The notes under the pieces: generated by a model
Seen by the model: only the letters and a program-made list of their open reading frames with translations
Told to the model about the DNA's origin: nothing
The model's database searches: none
Made by a program: the position numbers and the translations under genes
DNA from: Viola odorata
Taxonomy: Eukaryota; Streptophyta; Magnoliopsida; Malpighiales; Violaceae
NCBI GenBank assembly: GCA_963691705.1
Contig: OY829538.1
Coordinates: 74,096,781 to 74,160,780, forward strand
DNA: 64,000 bases
Direction: 5' to 3'
Part shown: piece after piece, positions 35,895-48,531 of the stretch
Layout of the letters: each line of letters opens with the position of its first letter
How positions within the stretch are numbered: the first letter of the stretch is position 1

Positions 35895-36075
35895 TATTGG
35901 AGAAATAAAGACCCACCTGAAACCCTCTTAATGAAATGATACTGTTCGTTTTGGGCCTAAATCCGCACGGTTTTAACAAAAGGCCTCATTCCATTAAAAA
36001 GATAAACTCCTCTTATATTTAGTTTTTATTTCTTTTTTCTTTCCAATGTGGAACTTTAGTTCGCGCACCCCAACA
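35895..36075 (-). repeat. LTR of the TRIM-like element (3' LTR in element orientation)
   Basis: 181 bp, pairs with 37604-37784. The outer dinucleotide has mutated from TG to TA on the plus strand. Confidence 0.85.
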
Positions 36076-37603
36076 ATCCCCCCTCGAACTAAGTACCATT
36101 GATGGTTGCCGAAACCGTCAAAAATAAATGAATTCAATTCACCAAAGCTCATGCAAATAAGAACAGTAGCTAGTGGTAAAAGGTTCGTCCTCAGGGATTC
36201 GGTGGACAATTAAATTTCCTTGTAAATGACAAGACGAGTAACAGGTGGTAAATACCAATATTGATTGTTGTGTTGTAATTGTTTAAGAAACAGAAATAAC
36301 ATGAAACAGTAAAGAAAATGTGATATGTGTGTGTGTTCAAATGTGGTAAAATTCCCAGTAAGGATTCGACGAAGCACATGAATTAAATTGATTGATCATA
36401 GATTCAAGTGTTTTCAAGAACTAACTTATAGGTGGCTATAGAGACCAGGTGTTCACCTAAATCTCCTGCTCTCCTCCTAAACAAGACTAATAAAGAGACA
36501 CTCTATTAGAAGTCCCTAACCAGTTTGACAATCCTAAGAGACACTCTATAGGATTTAATCAAACGATTGATAATTCACAGGGAGAGACTGATCCCAAGTC
36601 TGGGATAAAAATCCTATAAACCTGACTCTATTTATTTTCTATTCCGATCCGTCAATCAGATAGTTGCCTTCGCATCTCTCTTTACAATGTAGACTCCAAA
36701 GTATTAAGAGAAGACTGTATTTAACCAAATCCTATTTGTAGATGATCAGACTTCAAAAGGAATAAGATTAACTTGACATTTAATCAAAACAAACAGAGAT
36801 ATAAGTTGTAATTTATTGGGCGCAATTAGATCTCACAATCAATTATTCATGGCAATGAATCCTTACAAGGAAAATAGAGTTTAGCCAAGCATCATCATAA
36901 TAAATAAATAAAAGAGATTATAAGCATAAAAGGAATTTAATTAATTAAAACAAAGAAACCAAACAGTGGTTCCTAAGGCAATGTTGTTGCTGCCAAAATC
37001 CAAGAAGAAAAACCAAATTCTGGGGAAAGAGATGATAGTTTTTCTAGTGCAAGTTGGTTGCTATATATTAGCAATCAACCCAATAATTCAAATTTCAAAA
37101 AAGAAATAAAATCTAACTAGATAAATTGTTTTAATCTTCTCCTAACAAAATAGGAGATTCTCTGACAATGAGACTTCTAGCTGACTGGACATCGTTCTTC
37201 TAAAAAGAGAAGACAGCTGGCTCACTCTAACAACTTCAGCTTCTAATTCAAAATAACTCTCAACTTGGCGATTTAAACTCCTAGAGAATGTTTCGCTTCT
37301 CAGCAACATAATCTGTAAAAAGGAGCGAAAAACCCAATAATCAGCAGTATCATCATAAAATAGGCGTAAAACGATGATGATAACAAGACATTTGGCATTC
37401 AAACAACCATCAAGCCCACCATCTGAGCCCGACAATCTCACTCTCGAACGAAGCCCTACATAGTCCTCAACAGGACCCACCGACTTCAAGTTCCTCTCGG
37501 AGATTCACCGTACTTTTCAAGCTCAGCTAGGAGATTCACAACGTGCCACCCACATCAAAACCCATTACTCAGGCCCAGCCGAACCTTCAGCTCCGCTACC
37601 ATT

Positions 37604-37784
37604 TGTTGGAGAAATAAAGACCCACTTGAGTCCCTCTTAATGGAATGATATTGTCCGCTTTGGACCTAAGCCCACACAGTTTTCACAAAAGGCCTCATTC
37701 CATTAAGAATATCAACTTCTCTTATATTTAGTCTTTAATTCTCTTTTCTTTTCGATGTGGAACTTTATTTCGCACACCCCAACA
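37604..37784 (-). repeat. LTR of the TRIM-like element (5' LTR in element orientation)
   Basis: 181 bp from TGTTGG to CCAACA. In element orientation the primer-binding-site-like sequence lies just inside it. Confidence 0.85.
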
Positions 37785-37930
37785 AACTAAATATATAGTG
37801 ATCCAATAATTCACTATCTTATAGACCAAATTGGTTATCTTGTCGATCACCGTGTTGGTTTCTCTCTTAAATATGTTTAACTTGAATAATCCCATGTCTA
37901 GCAATAAAAAACGAATAACATCCACGAGAT

Positions 37931-38165
37931 CAAGATGGGAGACCCGAGCTTCCCGTATAGTCCAACACATGACAATTTCTTCGGCGTGGTTGGAGTCATG
38001 GAGTCGGACAAGCGTTCATCAGGGATAGCGTTTTGTTGAGCTTGTGTTGTTTTCCTTTTAATCTGGTTTTGTAATCTGGATTAGCTGCGGTTGCAGCGGA
38101 ACCTTTTGCTTTTGTCATGGTCCTCATGACTATAATATATATCCATCAACTTATTTATAAAAAAA
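37931..38165 (+). mobile_element. 5'-truncated LINE insertion with target site duplication
   Basis: About 235 bp ending in a short A-run (38158-38165) and flanked by ACATCCACGAGAT at 37918-37930 and 38166-38178. This is the hallmark of target-primed reverse transcription with early stop. The insert looks like the end of a LINE ORF2 and its 3' untranslated region; it is not an obvious copy of the LINE at 1-5579. Confidence 0.75.
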
Positions 38166-38178
38166 ACATCCACGAGAT

Positions 38179-41100
38179 TATATATTCAATCTTTCGTAAC
38201 TATATAAGTTATATTAAGACTATCAATAGATACATTTGCTAAAAAAAAGATTAAAAATATAATATATAAGAAATTATATAAGCTATGAGAGAAAATTAAA
38301 AGAAATATTTGATGTGTTTTCTCACCACATATCTCTAGTTCTCTCATCATGGCCATGCCTATAAGACTACTAGGCTTTGGAATGTTTTTCTTTTTTCTCT
38401 TTAAGATTTTTGTTCGCTTTTGTTTGAGTGGTTGGTAGCGGTACTACAAACTTCTTTAAGAATTATGAGTGGTTGCGGATCATAAAACCGTAAGTTATAT
38501 TCTATCATTCGTTTCAACCAATGGCCTACCAATTATGGAGAGGGATAAGGATAGGGATATAGGGGTAGAGTAATCAAAATTGTTAATCTTGTTTTCCTAC
38601 ATATATCGCATTGTTAGAGAAGAAGGTCGTTTGATGAGATGACATTTTTTTTTAAACATTCGGAATATCATTAAATTTATTATTTAACCTCTCGCTTCAT
38701 AGTTTTGAGTCTGGTTCGGTTCTTACAACTTTAATTATAATTGACCCCAAATATTTTGAGTTTTATGTGACAACCCTTACAATTTTTATAATTTTATTTT
38801 AAGTTTAAAAAGATACTTGAACCTAAAACTTTTGAATATGTGATGGCACTTAAAAGTTTAATCTCTTTTTTCTAATTATAGCTCATTATATTTTATTCTC
38901 TAAAAAGATTGATACTATATTTAACTACTATAATATATATTTTCTTTTTATCTCCGTTATTATAGGTTGATCCACCCGTCGTGAGTATATATATATAAGA
39001 ATTTAATAATTTGATAACCAACCCAAATCATTAGAATATGTATTTTGCACGTAACTCAAACCCCCGGCCAACATAATGCCACAAAGTTGTCCGAACAAAA
39101 TAATGGAACTCAAACCTAAGCGTGCATGTGTTAATCTAATAATGCTGTTCTTGATTAGGTTATTAATTATTATTTCATTATAAGATGCCTTTTTTTTCCT
39201 TGGACAAAATCAACTAGCCCTTTATAAAGGGGTCTAAAAAAAGGCATACTGTGGCTCTCTTCTGGCCATTAATACTAATAATAATAATATTTTCATAGAC
39301 ATGATAAGTAGAGGAAAGTCACTTAGAAATAACACTGCAGTCGGTGAACTAAATTGATCACCCTCACATGATGATGGGGTCAAATTAATTGGTGATAAAT
39401 GGTACTAATTATATTTTAGAAAAAGTAACTATGATTGGAAAATGGAGAAGAAGAAAAAAAAACTTTAAAAAACGGCCATAATTAAACTGTTTAGTGTATG
39501 TTATTTGTATCTCTATGATGTAAGTCGTGGATTTGAACATTCGTATAGTTAATAATAGAATTCATTTGTGCACTTGATGATGTTTATATTTGGATATGTA
39601 TCATTAAGGACAATGTAATAATGACTAAGAAGCTAGAATTAGAAGCCTAATTGGGGGGGCTGGCTAGCTAGCTAGCTAGCTACAAGAAGAAGGTGGTGGT
39701 GTGGTGCATAAATGCATATGGGTTTGGCACCCGTTACTCTATGGTAGTGGTACAAATTAAAGAGAGAGAGAGGCATGATAGACACATTGCACAAATGGAG
39801 AAATGAATTATTGGGTTGTGCTTGGCAATAATAGATGGTGTGTGTTATGTATGTACTTACTTAATTAATTATTATAGTTGTGTGAAATGATATGTCATGA
39901 TATGTGAATATTGATTATTGGATGTTTGGTTCTGTTGGGGGGATGCCGGAGATTGTGGTATGCAAAGTATAATTAACAACACAATACATATAGAATCTTC
40001 TCCCGACGTTCTTTCTAGTCTTTCGTTCATTTAATTATCGATGACGTTCGAAGAGTGAATATTACTTTAATAAACAATAATTTTGACTATTTCTCATGCT
40101 CGAATTGGATATTTGATTTTCGTGCATGAAGTTGATCTCATTCGATCACTAATGAAATTAAAAAGAGTGATTGTTTCCATCTTATTTCATAGCAAACCAG
40201 TAATTCGGTATCAATAGTTTTGATTTTGACTATTCCATTTCCTATCCAGGCATTGAAATGTTCAGTCCCCTGAAAGTCATGTCCGGTCCAGTTTGCTAAA
40301 AAGGTCCATGGGCTTTGACAAAACAAGCCTTAAGCCTAACCCAAGAGGGGGGACGCCCTTTGGGCTTTAGCTATAATTTGACCCGAGCTAAATTTAAACT
40401 CGAGTCTTTATTGATACTTTACCACCATTAAATAATCGAAGAATTACGTATCCATCGACAACATGTTTCCCCACTAAAATAAATAAATAAATTATGAACA
40501 AAAAGTAATTATTTGTTTGAATGGAAAAATAGAAGACAAACGCATTCATTTAATTGCAAAAGATGTTAGGAACATTAGCAATAGCATAGGGTTCGTTAAC
40601 ACAAGGAGGAATACACCACACGTGGCATGATTCCCAATACAGCCTGTTGTTGTGGCTTGGAATTAAAATAAAAATTAAAAAACAGATAGAAAAGAAGAAA
40701 CAAATGGAGGGTGTGACAGGGATTGAACATGCTTAGCACTTAAATTACAATTAAAATTAATTTTATGTTAAGATAATAGTTGGATTTTTGGTATTTATTA
40801 AAACTAAGCATTGGATTTGGATCGTTTTGGTTAGGCGGTGAATTATAATGTCCTCCGACGCATCTACAAATCAATAATTATAACACAGTTGGCTTAATTA
40901 TGGGTGGCATAACGAATTAATGCTATAAAGCACTAATTAATAAAATGTCCAAGTGGGAATGAGAATGTATCTTCTTCTTATTTTTCTAAAGAATGTGAGG
41001 TTTGCAACCTACATTCGAGTCTCTACTGCTATTTTACCACTAACAAACAATCAATAATCAATGAGAATTTAGTTGCTTACTAGCTATAAAGTACGAATAC

Positions 41101-41751
41101 TTCAAAACTGACTTCGTGTTCATATCGAGCAAGTGTCAGATATCAACACTTGCCCGACCCAACACGTATCCGACACGCGTGGACATTTATGAAAAATAAA
41201 TTTAAATCGGACACTTTTAAAACACCTAAGATACTCTGTAAATACGAGTGAACACTTTAAATGCACTTTGGGACACATCAATCCTAATTTGTTTAGAAAA
41301 AAAAGAATTTAAAATGAATAGATATAGTAAAGAAAATTAGATTTCTTTTGTTTCGTTTATTATTGGATTTTTTTTCGATGTGTCGGATATGGAGTCGATT
41401 TTGTTTAATAAAGAGTAAAAATAATAATTAATACTAAAAGTTATTTATAGAGTTAAAAAAATTTATTTCCTTTTTTAACTAATAAATTAATAAAAAAATG
41501 AATTTAGGATTTTTGTCAATAATAACATTATTTTACACATGCTCAGTACATTTTTTAAAAGTTGGCATCTACAAAAAAATCTTTTTATTAAAATGATATT
41601 TTAACAACTGAAATAATGTTTAATATAAAAATTATATAAAACTGTTGTGTTGTTAGCTATATCGTGTTCTAAATTTTTAAAAACTATTGTATCGCCGTAT
41701 TGTGTCATATCGTGTCCATGTCCGTGTCCGGTGTCTATATACAATAGAAGA
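38179..41751. other. AT-rich intergenic region, no gene seen
   Basis: No coding sequence is credible. It holds a GCTA tandem run at 39663-39681. Several GTGTCCGACAC-like words between about 41120 and 41735, in both orientations, suggest a degraded repeat that I could not delimit. Confidence 0.5.
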
Positions 41752-41935
41752 TTTTTTTTTTGGTAAACAAGGCTGAGGCCCAAGACTAGCTAACAGCACA
41801 CCATCTGTCAACAAGACAGCCCTCCCAGTCTCTGTACAACCATGGATGAAGCCCAATAGGCCCAAATTCTCTTGCAAGCCACTGTTAGCAAGCCAATCAG
41901 CAGAGAAGTTTGCTTCTCTTCAACTTCATTCTCTA
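41752..41935 (-). mobile_element. Truncated LINE fragment (RNase H end), minus orientation
   Basis: On the minus strand the sequence reads REANFSADWLANSG, the last RNase H motif of a LINE ORF2, followed by about 45 codons and an A-run (T-run at 41752-41761 on the plus strand). It is a 5'-truncated copy; I found no clear target duplication. Confidence 0.8.
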
Positions 41936-42402
41936 TTTTAAAGGGGAAAAAAGAACAGAAAACTCCAATAGTTCTATCTTTGGAAGGGACGCCGTGAACA
42001 TTTAAGGAGAAAAAGAGAGAAAGGAAGGGTGTTTTGTTTTTTATATATAGGAAGGAAGGTGCTAATATTTATGAGTTTAAAATTAGCTCAATTTTCAATA
42101 TCTCGGTATTTCCCGTGAAACAAAAGAGAAAAATTAACGTACGAGAGCTACTTAAGTATAATACATAACTCAATTTTAGCTGATAAGTATATATTTTATT
42201 GGTTAGCAGAGAGTCAGACTTATGTTTGGATCTGGATATAATCCACGACGTATTGTCATGCAAGCATATCCCTCCCTCTTTGATGTCCATTTCATTCTTA
42301 AGATGGGTACATCGTTGTCGACCTTTCTTTGATCGTTTTGCATTTGGGTGGGTTGCTTTGAAATAATTTAGCAATTGTGTTTGTGTTTTATGGAAGTGAT
42401 TT

Positions 42403-43104
42403 AGGCTCTGTTTGGCGTTCCGGTTCTAGTTAGGGAAAAGCTTGTGTAAAAGTGCTGTATGAAAATCACTTTTGGGAAAAGTAGTATGCTGTTTGTTAAA
42501 TATTTTTTAAAAGTGACGTGAGATACCTGAGTTGTTTGGTAAAACAACTTTTCAAAACTATGGTTTGGATATAAAATGACCATAAAGGATATAATTTATT
42601 TCAAGTGTTATAATTAATTTTTTTTAATATCTTTATATATATTTTTAAATAAATAATTGAAAAAAAGTAATTAAATGGTATAAAACCCATTTTAAAAAAA
42701 TTAATAAAAATAGAAAAAGTGGATCTAGAATTACTTATCTTGAGATGGAGATTTTATTGTAATAGTTTTTAATTTATTTTGTTCTATTATATAAAGTAAA
42801 AAAATAAAATTAAAATAAAAAAATAAAAAAAAAGAGAGAGAGAGATAGCAAAAGCTTGAAGCTGGAAGCTCCAATTTGGAGCTTCTCCAAAAGCATGTTT
42901 TTCATTGGTTCTGAGAACCAGCTTCTTAGAAAGTTGAGTTTAAAGTGACATAATTGGAGCTTCTCCAAAAGCATGTTTTTCCTTAGTTGTGAGAACCAGC
43001 TTCTTAGAAAGTTGGGTTTAAAGTGTCATTACCAAACACTCTTTTGGCTTTTTGGTTCTGAAACCCAGCTTCCTGGGCCAGAAGCATAACCCCAAAGAGC
43101 ACCT
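42403..43104. repeat. Possible non-autonomous DNA element with internal 78-bp tandem duplication
   Basis: The left edge GGCTCTGTTTGGCGTT and the reverse complement of the right edge (AGGTGCTCTTTGGGGTT) form imperfect inverted repeats like those of hAT or Harbinger MITEs. Inside, a 78-bp unit with GCTTCTCCAAAAGCATG and GAGAACCAGCTTCTTAG is duplicated (42876-43031). The borders and the superfamily are uncertain. Confidence 0.45.
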
Positions 43105-43561
43105 TAGTTGTGCTGAAAGTTGAAACAAAGTAAGCAAAGTCCTTGTTTGGTTGGAAATTTTAATTTCCCTGGGTGTTGTTGTCTGAGCAAATCCCATCCC
43201 TTTCTGCATTACATTTGCTGGCCCATGAAATCAAGTTGGATTACTTCTATAGGAAATGTTAGTCTGCAGTCTGCACTAAAAAGGAGTGCAAGGATCTGCA
43301 AATTTATATATCAACAGACTTTGATGGAATTTGATTTAACAATATAGTTATTCAAACAACAATCTTCTACTATTGATATATAATGTATACAAGAACCAAA
43401 AGAAAAACATACAAACTATTACCAACTAGATTGAACCGTTAATTCATGGAAATGAGACTAAAAACAACTAGTTGAGTATAGGCAGATCGATCGTTGCAGT
43501 GAGATCCCAAAATGATCACATGTATAAATGTAAAGGGTTCGTATCACCTTAACAACAATGC
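43105..43561. other. Region past the DUF1218 stop codon
   Basis: Probably contains the 3' untranslated region of the minus-strand DUF1218 gene. Nothing else recognised. Confidence 0.45.
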
Positions 43562-45477
43562 TCATTTGTAGGTTCCCATGCCCACACCGGTATCTCTACC
43601 ATACGGCAGGAAGGTTTCCCGGGCATTGGAGTAGCAGACATAGTAAAATGAGGAGACTATGGCGGTGAAGAAAGTGAAAGCTGCACCTGCTGCAAAAACT
43701 CCCTTCCTCAGTGTCGCACAATTGATCTCTTCTACGAAGATCCTATGGTACTTGGTATGGTATGCATTCCTCACAGAACCCGCCAACAAACACACCGCAG
43801 CAATGAAGAAAAGCAACCTGGGAAAGACAATTGGAAAGCTTATATTGTAGAAAAAACCTAGAGATCCTTTTAGGTCTCTGAAAGCACGAATAATGAGTTG
43901 GAATATGGTTAGGATAAAATATGAACAGGATAATATACAGACTAAAGTTGGATATTGTTGCATACCAGCAGATGATGAACAGGATAACCGCCCAAGCTCT
44001 AGAACCTCCAGGTTTCAATGATTTACCACAGCAGAAGCATCGACTGGCCGCCATTATAAGGACTTGGCTAACCGTTAAGAACAATAAAGCACCAACACCA
44101 AAGCCAGTTGCAATGTCGGAATCATAGATACAGTAACGGTACTCATCATCATTATCATTTTTTATTGTCGCCTGCAAAACAAAAGGTAGTAATATTTCAT
44201 TGCATCTTCACTAAGAAATAACAGCCACTCAGTTGCTGCTGATAGGGAGATTCATAACATAAGGTTTCCCAAGCATATAGATACCATTTTGTGGAGGCAT
44301 TGTCTACTAAATGGTGTCAATTAAGCCAATCAGAATGTTTCTAGATCATTGAAATGCAAAATCTGTTAAGAAAGCTAACTTGTAGGCTTGTTTAGCATAT
44401 GATTTTTATTTCATCTTCTACTTGACAGGATGCATTAAATAAAGACCAGTTATTTAGTCTGATTCCTACGAAAATGTAAAGGGATTAGGAATTAAGTTTC
44501 CGACAACGTGGCTCACAAAGGAAAATCACTACTCAAGTTAGACCCAAAACAACAGTTGGCAGTACTGAGGTGAGAAAGTTCTGTGCTATGTGTACACTGT
44601 AAAGATCAAATATAGGTAATTCCACAGTTCTCATCAAAACTAATGTCTACTAAGGCAAGATGCTAACTGCTGAAAAAAAGTGGTAGTTCAACTCACAACC
44701 ATATAACAGAAAGTGCTAATTGATGCAGAAGATCTCATTTACTACCTAGATCTGGTGTCTTCATAACAAAAAGTGTCAGTTGTATTTTCAGTAAATAGAT
44801 CTGACACTAGACTATCACTATGTAAAAAAAGAAGACATGGTTTATACTTAGATCTGCTACTTTTACACCACTGTGATTACCAATATCATTTCTTTTTTAG
44901 CAGATTTCATGCCAACACGATGCGAGAAGATCAAAACCTACAGGTCTTCAATATGTTGTTTAAAATTCCACAATCAGCAAGTGAAAATAGCACTATCACA
45001 TCTACATGAACAGACTCAGATACCACATAAGCAATACTCAAGCAAATCCAATGCGCGAATATCATTCCGCTAGCTTTCTTCAACATGCAAATACAACCAC
45101 AATGACTACCTAACTCATGAGAAATCCCAGATTCGTTTTCGATTGGTTTAAGTTCAACCATTTAGTCCATTTCCCCTTACGACGGGGTTTCTCACCTACC
45201 AAATAGAACAGATCACCCAAAAATTGACAGACCCAGAAACAACATTAGCAAGTATTCAATTAGCATAACCAAGTATTTTCCGAAAACCCCATAAAGCAGG
45301 TCAACAGAAACCACCAAAAACAAGATAGCAGAACAGCTTGGTTTGGTTAACAAGAAGAAGACAAAAAGAGAAGGGACTACTACTTACAGTGCTTCTTCTC
45401 TGCTCAGCAGCAACAGCCAAAGAAAACGCAATGAGATCGAGTATAAAGACTGTAATCAGCACCAGCTTTGAGGCCAT
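43562..45477 (-). CDS. DUF1218 four-helix membrane protein, 3 exons
   Basis: Member of the plant DUF1218 family, which includes MODIFYING WALL LIGNIN-1/2 and the DESIGUAL/VCC proteins. Exons in transcript order: 45477-45388, 44171-43966, 43817-43562, giving 183 residues. Residues 1-24 form a signal peptide or first helix (KLVLITVFILDLIAFSLAV). Three further hydrophobic helices follow around FGVGALLFLTVSQVLIMAA, WAVILFIICWLLFFIAAV and GVFAAGAAFTFFTAIVSSF. The conserved Cys residues (CIYD, CFCCG, INCATLRKG, YVCYSNA) fit the family pattern. The second half of the protein ends GVGMGTYK. The first intron is 1.2 kb. Specific function is unknown; the family acts in secondary-wall lignin control and leaf vein and margin symmetry. 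It is divergent to the IST1-like gene. Confidence 0.9.
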
Positions 45478-46480
45478 GGCTAGACAATATTCAATGCTTC
45501 ACCACCCTCAAATCAGATCTTGCTATGCTTGCTTTTGTTTCTCTCAACTCTGTCTCTCTCTTTATCTCTCTAGCTTGCATAAATACACCAACAACTATGC
45601 CACGAATGCATTGAAGAACCAAAGAAAGGAATTTAAAAAAAAATTAAAGATGGAGAGTGTACAATAAGCAAGAATTTACCTATAGAAAGAGACAGTTCAC
45701 CGGTTGGATTGGGTCCAATGACAGAGTGTATTTTACCTACAAATTACAAGAGATTTATAAACCACTAGTACTATTATAATTAAAGTTTAGACCTTTTATC
45801 TGTATTTCTTTCAACGAGAAAAGGGTTCTTATCATACGCGACTAGTGAAAGACTGACTGATCACATATGGTTGAGGCGATGGAAGACGATTGTAAAATTC
45901 TGACCTCATAAGGTTGAAGCGGTCGAAGGCGATTGTAAAATTCTCATTGATTTGTGCAACAAGGATCGGCAGCATGGTGTTTGGGAAACTCAAACAATTG
46001 AATTTAGTCCATAACTCTCATTCCTTCTCTGTCACCTATCATCTCAGTTAAGGAGGGTAAATTTGAGCAGAAGGTAAAACCGAAGTTATTAAAAATGAGA
46101 AATATGAGAAACAAATTATCATAGGTTTAATCCTAAATTTACTTGTTATGGTGGAGCAACATTTTTAATTGTTTCCCATAATGAGGGCACATTATAAAAA
46201 TAAAATATTCGGTTACTTTTTTTATTCGATTAAATCACTAAAAATGGAAGCATATAAACCCCAAAATGGAAATAGTTGATATGCAGTTTCATTGACTGAA
46301 AATAATTTAAAGATCTTAATGGTGTTTATAATTAGCTTAAGGAATAAGGATAATTACCTTCTAATACTATTATCATAAAACTAAAAACCCTCTCTCCTAA
46401 ATCAGTTCTCTCTACTATAAACTATACTATTGCATTTGTCATTTTTTCTATCTTTGATTGCTAATTTCCCTCAATTAGTT
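45478..46480. promoter_or_regulatory. Shared upstream region of the DUF1218 and IST1-like genes
   Basis: About 1 kb between two divergent start codons. A CT-rich stretch at 45549-45572 and TATTTATG on the minus strand near 45586-45593 may belong to the DUF1218 promoter. No gene is seen. Shared control is possible but not shown. Confidence 0.4.
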
Positions 46481-48531
46481 ATGAACAAAGAAAACATGTG
46501 GTCTTTTGTGCTCCAAAACGTGCTTGCATGTACAAAAACCTCAGAATGGAGAAGAGCCTCCAAGTGGTACAATATTCACATAATTTATTATTTGTTTACT
46601 ATATTAATTTTATTAGGGTTTTTTTGTCCGAAACCCTACTGATATTTTTAGCACCAGCAAAACACCAATGTACTACGGCTAAAGTTTTATATCATGGGCT
46701 AAACTCTCCTATTAAGGCTTGAACCTTTGGCAGCAAGACTGTTAATTTTATAACAATGTCTTCCTTGTTGTACGCTATTTTTGTTTTTCTTCGATTTACT
46801 GATTTATGTTTTCTTATAAACACCTACTATTCATATCTTTTTTTAGGTTCGACTAATTTGTTTATTAATTTGTGTTGCAGCAAGATTCTCATTCAGAAAG
46901 CTCAACTTCATCTAATTGCTCTAAAGAATAGAAAAGAGACAATTATAAGGCAATCAAGAGTTGATATTGCTCAATTGCTTCAAAATGGTCGACTTCAGCA
47001 AGCTCTAATTAGGGTATACTAATCTCTAATTAACCTTCTGTTTTTAGGGCTTCTTAGTAGATAAAAATGCTTAGTATAATCTCCGGTTTCGTCTACCATT
47101 TCCCATTTGAGTTAAACTTAAACTAATAATATTGTGTCTATAATTATTTTTTTCTTCAAGAATTTTAAAAAAAATAAATGTTTTATTGTTTGACCTACTT
47201 AGGCTGAGCAACTTTATAAGGACCAGTGCCTATTGTCTGCTTATGATCAGATTGACCAATTGTGTCAATGCATTATGACCAACCTTTCCCATATCAGACA
47301 GCAGAGGTAAGTAATCTTTTGTACTCTTTTTGTTTCGGTCTTTCTAGATGTTCTTTCCGATCCTTCTGGACATGAGACTAATTCGTCGAACAAATTCTCT
47401 GTTAAATAAATTGATGCTTCATCTTGATCTTATTTTTGGACCATGAAATCTTTTGCTTCAGTGCATTGCAAGACTTGCCAATTGAAGTTAATCAAGCAGT
47501 GTCAAGCCTGATATTTGCTGCCTCAAGATGTGGTGAATTACCAGAGCTGCACAAAATGAGATTTCTGTTCAAGGATCAGTTTGGCTGCAAATTTGAAGTT
47601 TCCAATGTTGAATTGCTGCCTGGAAATCTAGTCAATCCTCGAATCAAACAGAATTTATCCGTAAAGTCAGCGCCGGATAGAGTAAAGCTTCATATCACAA
47701 ATGATATAGCTGTAGAATACAACCTTCAACCTATAGGGTTGCAGCATTCGGAACAAAGATTTGATTCACAGTTGAAGGAGGTAAGTTTACTGATTAGAAC
47801 ATAGCTGACCTCTTAAGAAACCCCGTAATTGCTCACCACGGGCGCAACCCGAGTGGCTCGTTAAGGGTTCTAACTCATTTGATGTATAGTTTCCTAACAA
47901 TGAGTATCCAAAGATTCTGATAAATTGGTATTTGAAATGCATAATTATGAAACTTTGCTTCCTGTTCTGTTCTGTTCCGCAGAAAGCTGAAGTTCTGGAT
48001 TTGGACATCCAAGATATTTGCAGTGACGGTGATGATGCTCCAATAACAGCTTCAAAATTCCAGACACCGAACAAGATTCCGAGCCATAACAACGGACAGT
48101 CAGACCGCGGAAGTACTACTGGTTTCTTTCATGGCAACAAAGTTAAGCGGAAAGAAGTAGCAGTGACCCAAAATTTTGAACCATCAACTAGTACTTCTTC
48201 AGCTTATTATGGCACCCCTCCAGTACTCGAGACGAGTATTGTTTATCTTGATGACTTGGAAGTGAAGTCTCACCATAAAGAAAGTAGTTCTGCAACAAAT
48301 AAGAATGGCAGATCATGTCTAAAGAAGTCTGTGCCTCCGAAAATGGAACGTCGTCGTTTCTCCATGGATAGTTCTGTTGACAGATGGAAAGCGCAAAATG
48401 GTAGCAGCTCAAGTTCCTCTGCCTCGTCAAACCATGTTCATCCAAAGCTGCCACATTATGAAGATGTAGTAGCCACACTTTCTGAGTTCAAGGTAGTAGA
48501 GCATAGACAGCGCAAGAGCGTCTACTATTGA
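46481..48531 (+). CDS. IST1-like protein (Regulator of Vps4 activity in the MVB pathway), 5 exons
   Basis: ESCRT-III-like IST1 domain protein; the family acts at endosomes in multivesicular-body sorting and binds Vps4/SKD1 and LIP5. Exons: 46481-46566, 46881-47013, 47203-47306, 47462-47780, 47983-48531, giving 396 residues. The helical IST1 domain covers about residues 1-180: ASKCKILIQKAQLHL, then QSRVDIAQLLQNGR, LYKDQCLLSAYDQID, and the signature EVNQAVSSLIFAASRCGELPE (split EVNQAVSSL, IFAASRCGE), then LLPGNLVNPRIKQNLS. The C-terminal half is Ser-rich and disordered and ends HRQRKSVYY. The first exon is short and was chosen because it joins in frame to give the family sequence SKCK; the ATG at 46496 is an alternative start. 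It is divergent to DUF1218 and convergent with CIP7. Confidence 0.86.

Larger units (their letters stand above)
35895..37784 (-). mobile_element. Small non-coding LTR retrotransposon (TRIM-like), minus orientation
   Basis: Two direct repeats of 181 bp at 35895-36075 and 37604-37784 begin TGTTGGAG (TATTGGAG in the left copy) and end CCCCAACA. Flanks AACCA (35890-35894) and AACTA (37785-37789) look like a 5-bp target duplication with one change. Read on the minus strand, a GAGGGGGGA polypurine tract adjoins the 3' LTR (plus 36076-36084), and TGGTAGCGGAGC next to the 5' LTR resembles the initiator-methionine tRNA primer site with two changes. The 1.5-kb interior has no gag or pol. The LTRs differ at roughly 25-30 positions by eye, so the insertion is old. 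Confidence 0.85.

Noticed and set aside
37142..37489. 115-codon minus-strand frame in the TRIM-like interior
   Set aside because: No recognisable domain and no start context; kept only as possible captured sequence.
41120..41735. GTGTCCGACAC-like words in both orientations
   Set aside because: They look like a degraded repeat, but I could not find paired ends or a target duplication, so no element is called.
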